From Methanocalculus sp. MSAO_Arc2 (GTDB taxonomy: Archaea > Halobacteriota > Methanomicrobia > Methanomicrobiales > Methanocorpusculaceae), in the NCBI GenBank assembly GCA_003838065.1, contig QZAC01000098.1, positions 1 through 14,906 of the forward strand: a stretch of DNA of 14,906 nt, given 5' to 3'. The position numbers and the translations under genes were made by a program. The notes beneath the pieces are model-generated. The model did no database searches, was not told the DNA's origin, and worked only from the letters and a program-made list of their open reading frames with translations. How positions within the stretch are numbered: position 1 is the stretch's first letter; each line of letters opens with the position of its first letter. Positions 14,351 to 14,906 of this stretch are shown piece by piece.

Positions 14351-14906
14351 ATGCCTTCAGAAGATTGTGATAGAAAAAGGTCTGGTAGCCTGGAAGAATG
14401 CATACAAGAAGTGATCTCTACAGGACTTTCAGGTATGATCCTGTACCAGGATGCTACTATCATCAGAGCTATGGTCATTGTCGTATCAGGTGAGCCTGCA
14501 GGTGCAGAATATACCGACACAGCTGGATCCATCTTTGGGGATACTGCCATTTTCAAGCTTCCTATACACACCTTATATACGATAACCGAACTACCCACCC
14601 CGATGGCACAAACCCTGGCAGGACTGGCACGGTTGTATCATCCAAAACGCCTGTATGCACATGCCTCAAAGAAAACCGGACCGATTGGAAAATCTTCCGG
14701 AGAGGCTAATAGTGGCAGGATTTCGATTAAAGTGGAAGGGATAGCCACATCTCCGATAGGTCTTCGGATAGAACTCTGGAACAGAGGCTTGATTGTGGCT
14801 TCAGACACCCTTGATCATATGGGAAGTGCTTCCTTTCGCCTGCTTAAGGGTGAGTATGAATGCAGGCTCAGAAATTCGGTTGGACTTATCTCACGATCGC
14901 CTATCA
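14351..14906 (+). CDS. N-terminal part of a protein of unknown function, cut by the window end
   Basis: The frame is open from the ATG at 14351 to the last base, giving 185 residues without a stop. The first ~60 residues (SLEECIQEVISTGLSGMILY, then AGAEYTDTAGSIFGDTAIF) resemble by eye the small domain of the DUF4388/DUF2226 kind: helix, strand for a sensed value, a G-A-E-Y turn and a terminal helix. A central basic region (YHPKRLYAHASKKTGPIGKS) forms a linker. The end (ISIKVEGIATSPIGLRIELW to LKGEYECRLRNSVGLISR) looks like a PEGA or carboxypeptidase-regulatory type beta-sandwich. These domain guesses are weak. No signal peptide is present, so it is probably cytosolic. A TATA box lies just upstream, and the gene is divergent from the prepilin peptidase, 192 bases apart. 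Confidence 0.7.
   Translation, partial: MPSEDCDRKRSGSLEECIQEVISTGLSGMILYQDATIIRAMVIVVSGEPAGAEYTDTAGSIFGDTAIFKLPIHTLYTITELPTPMAQTLAGLARLYHPKRLYAHASKKTGPIGKSSGEANSGRISIKVEGIATSPIGLRIELWNRGLIVASDTLDHMGSASFRLLKGEYECRLRNSVGLISRSPI

Noticed and set aside
14323..14598. 91-residue minus-strand ORF at the right end
   Set aside because: It lies antisense to the open-ended plus-strand gene, which has a TATA box and better coding character.

Overview
The window looks like a chromosomal segment of a methanogenic archaeon, most likely of the order Methanomicrobiales. This rests on gene content: a cluster of methanogen-restricted families (recalled as DUF2193, DUF2180, DUF473 and DUF5611), an AqpM-type aquaporin, an archaeal riboflavin/F420-pathway reductase, an archaeal LeuRS, a PIN-ATPase-KH protein and an archaeal prepilin peptidase. 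Promoters fit too: TATA-like boxes lie about 25-30 bp ahead of several start codons (leaderless pattern), while genes inside operons carry Shine-Dalgarno (SD) sequences. Family names come from memory of the sequences, not from a search.

Layout. 1-674: no intact gene; three short coding-like stretches in different minus-strand frames (about 176-618) suggest a decayed gene. 675-1355 (+): diaminopyrimidine reductase of riboflavin/F420 synthesis, converging with a secreted lipoprotein at 1359-1832 (-). 1833-2080: intergenic, with three TTTACCATA direct repeats. 2081-2365 (-): GYD-domain protein. 2538-3280 (+): two-helix membrane protein of unknown function. 3279-3589: very AT-rich control region with a (TA)10 tract and a perfect inverted repeat just before the ribosome binding site. 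3590-6060 (+): three-gene operon DUF2193 - DUF2180 zinc protein - aquaporin, ended by a T-run. 6203-6772 (+): small iron-sulfur flavoprotein. 6776-7890 (-): PAC2-DUF473 operon, divergent from the DUF5611 gene at 7937-8251 (+). 8256-11042 (-): leucyl-tRNA synthetase, preceded by the PIN-ATPase-KH gene at 11063-12976 (-). 13149-13370 (-): 73-residue ORF whose ATG overlaps the stop of the prepilin peptidase at 13367-14158 (-). 14351-14906 (+): a gene cut by the right edge.

How the genes work together. Most genes are methanogen housekeeping: flavin/F420 cofactor synthesis, translation, proteasome-chaperone-like PAC2, and processing of pilin or archaellin precursors. The least understood unit is the DUF2193-DUF2180-aquaporin operon. 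Tight spacing with SD sequences before each gene, plus an elaborate leader, argue that a large cysteine-tailed cytosolic protein, a zinc-finger protein and a water/gas channel are made together under control. I consider this the best candidate for an undescribed system here; its biochemical role cannot be read from the sequence. I see no rRNA, tRNA, CRISPR array, insertion sequence or defence system.
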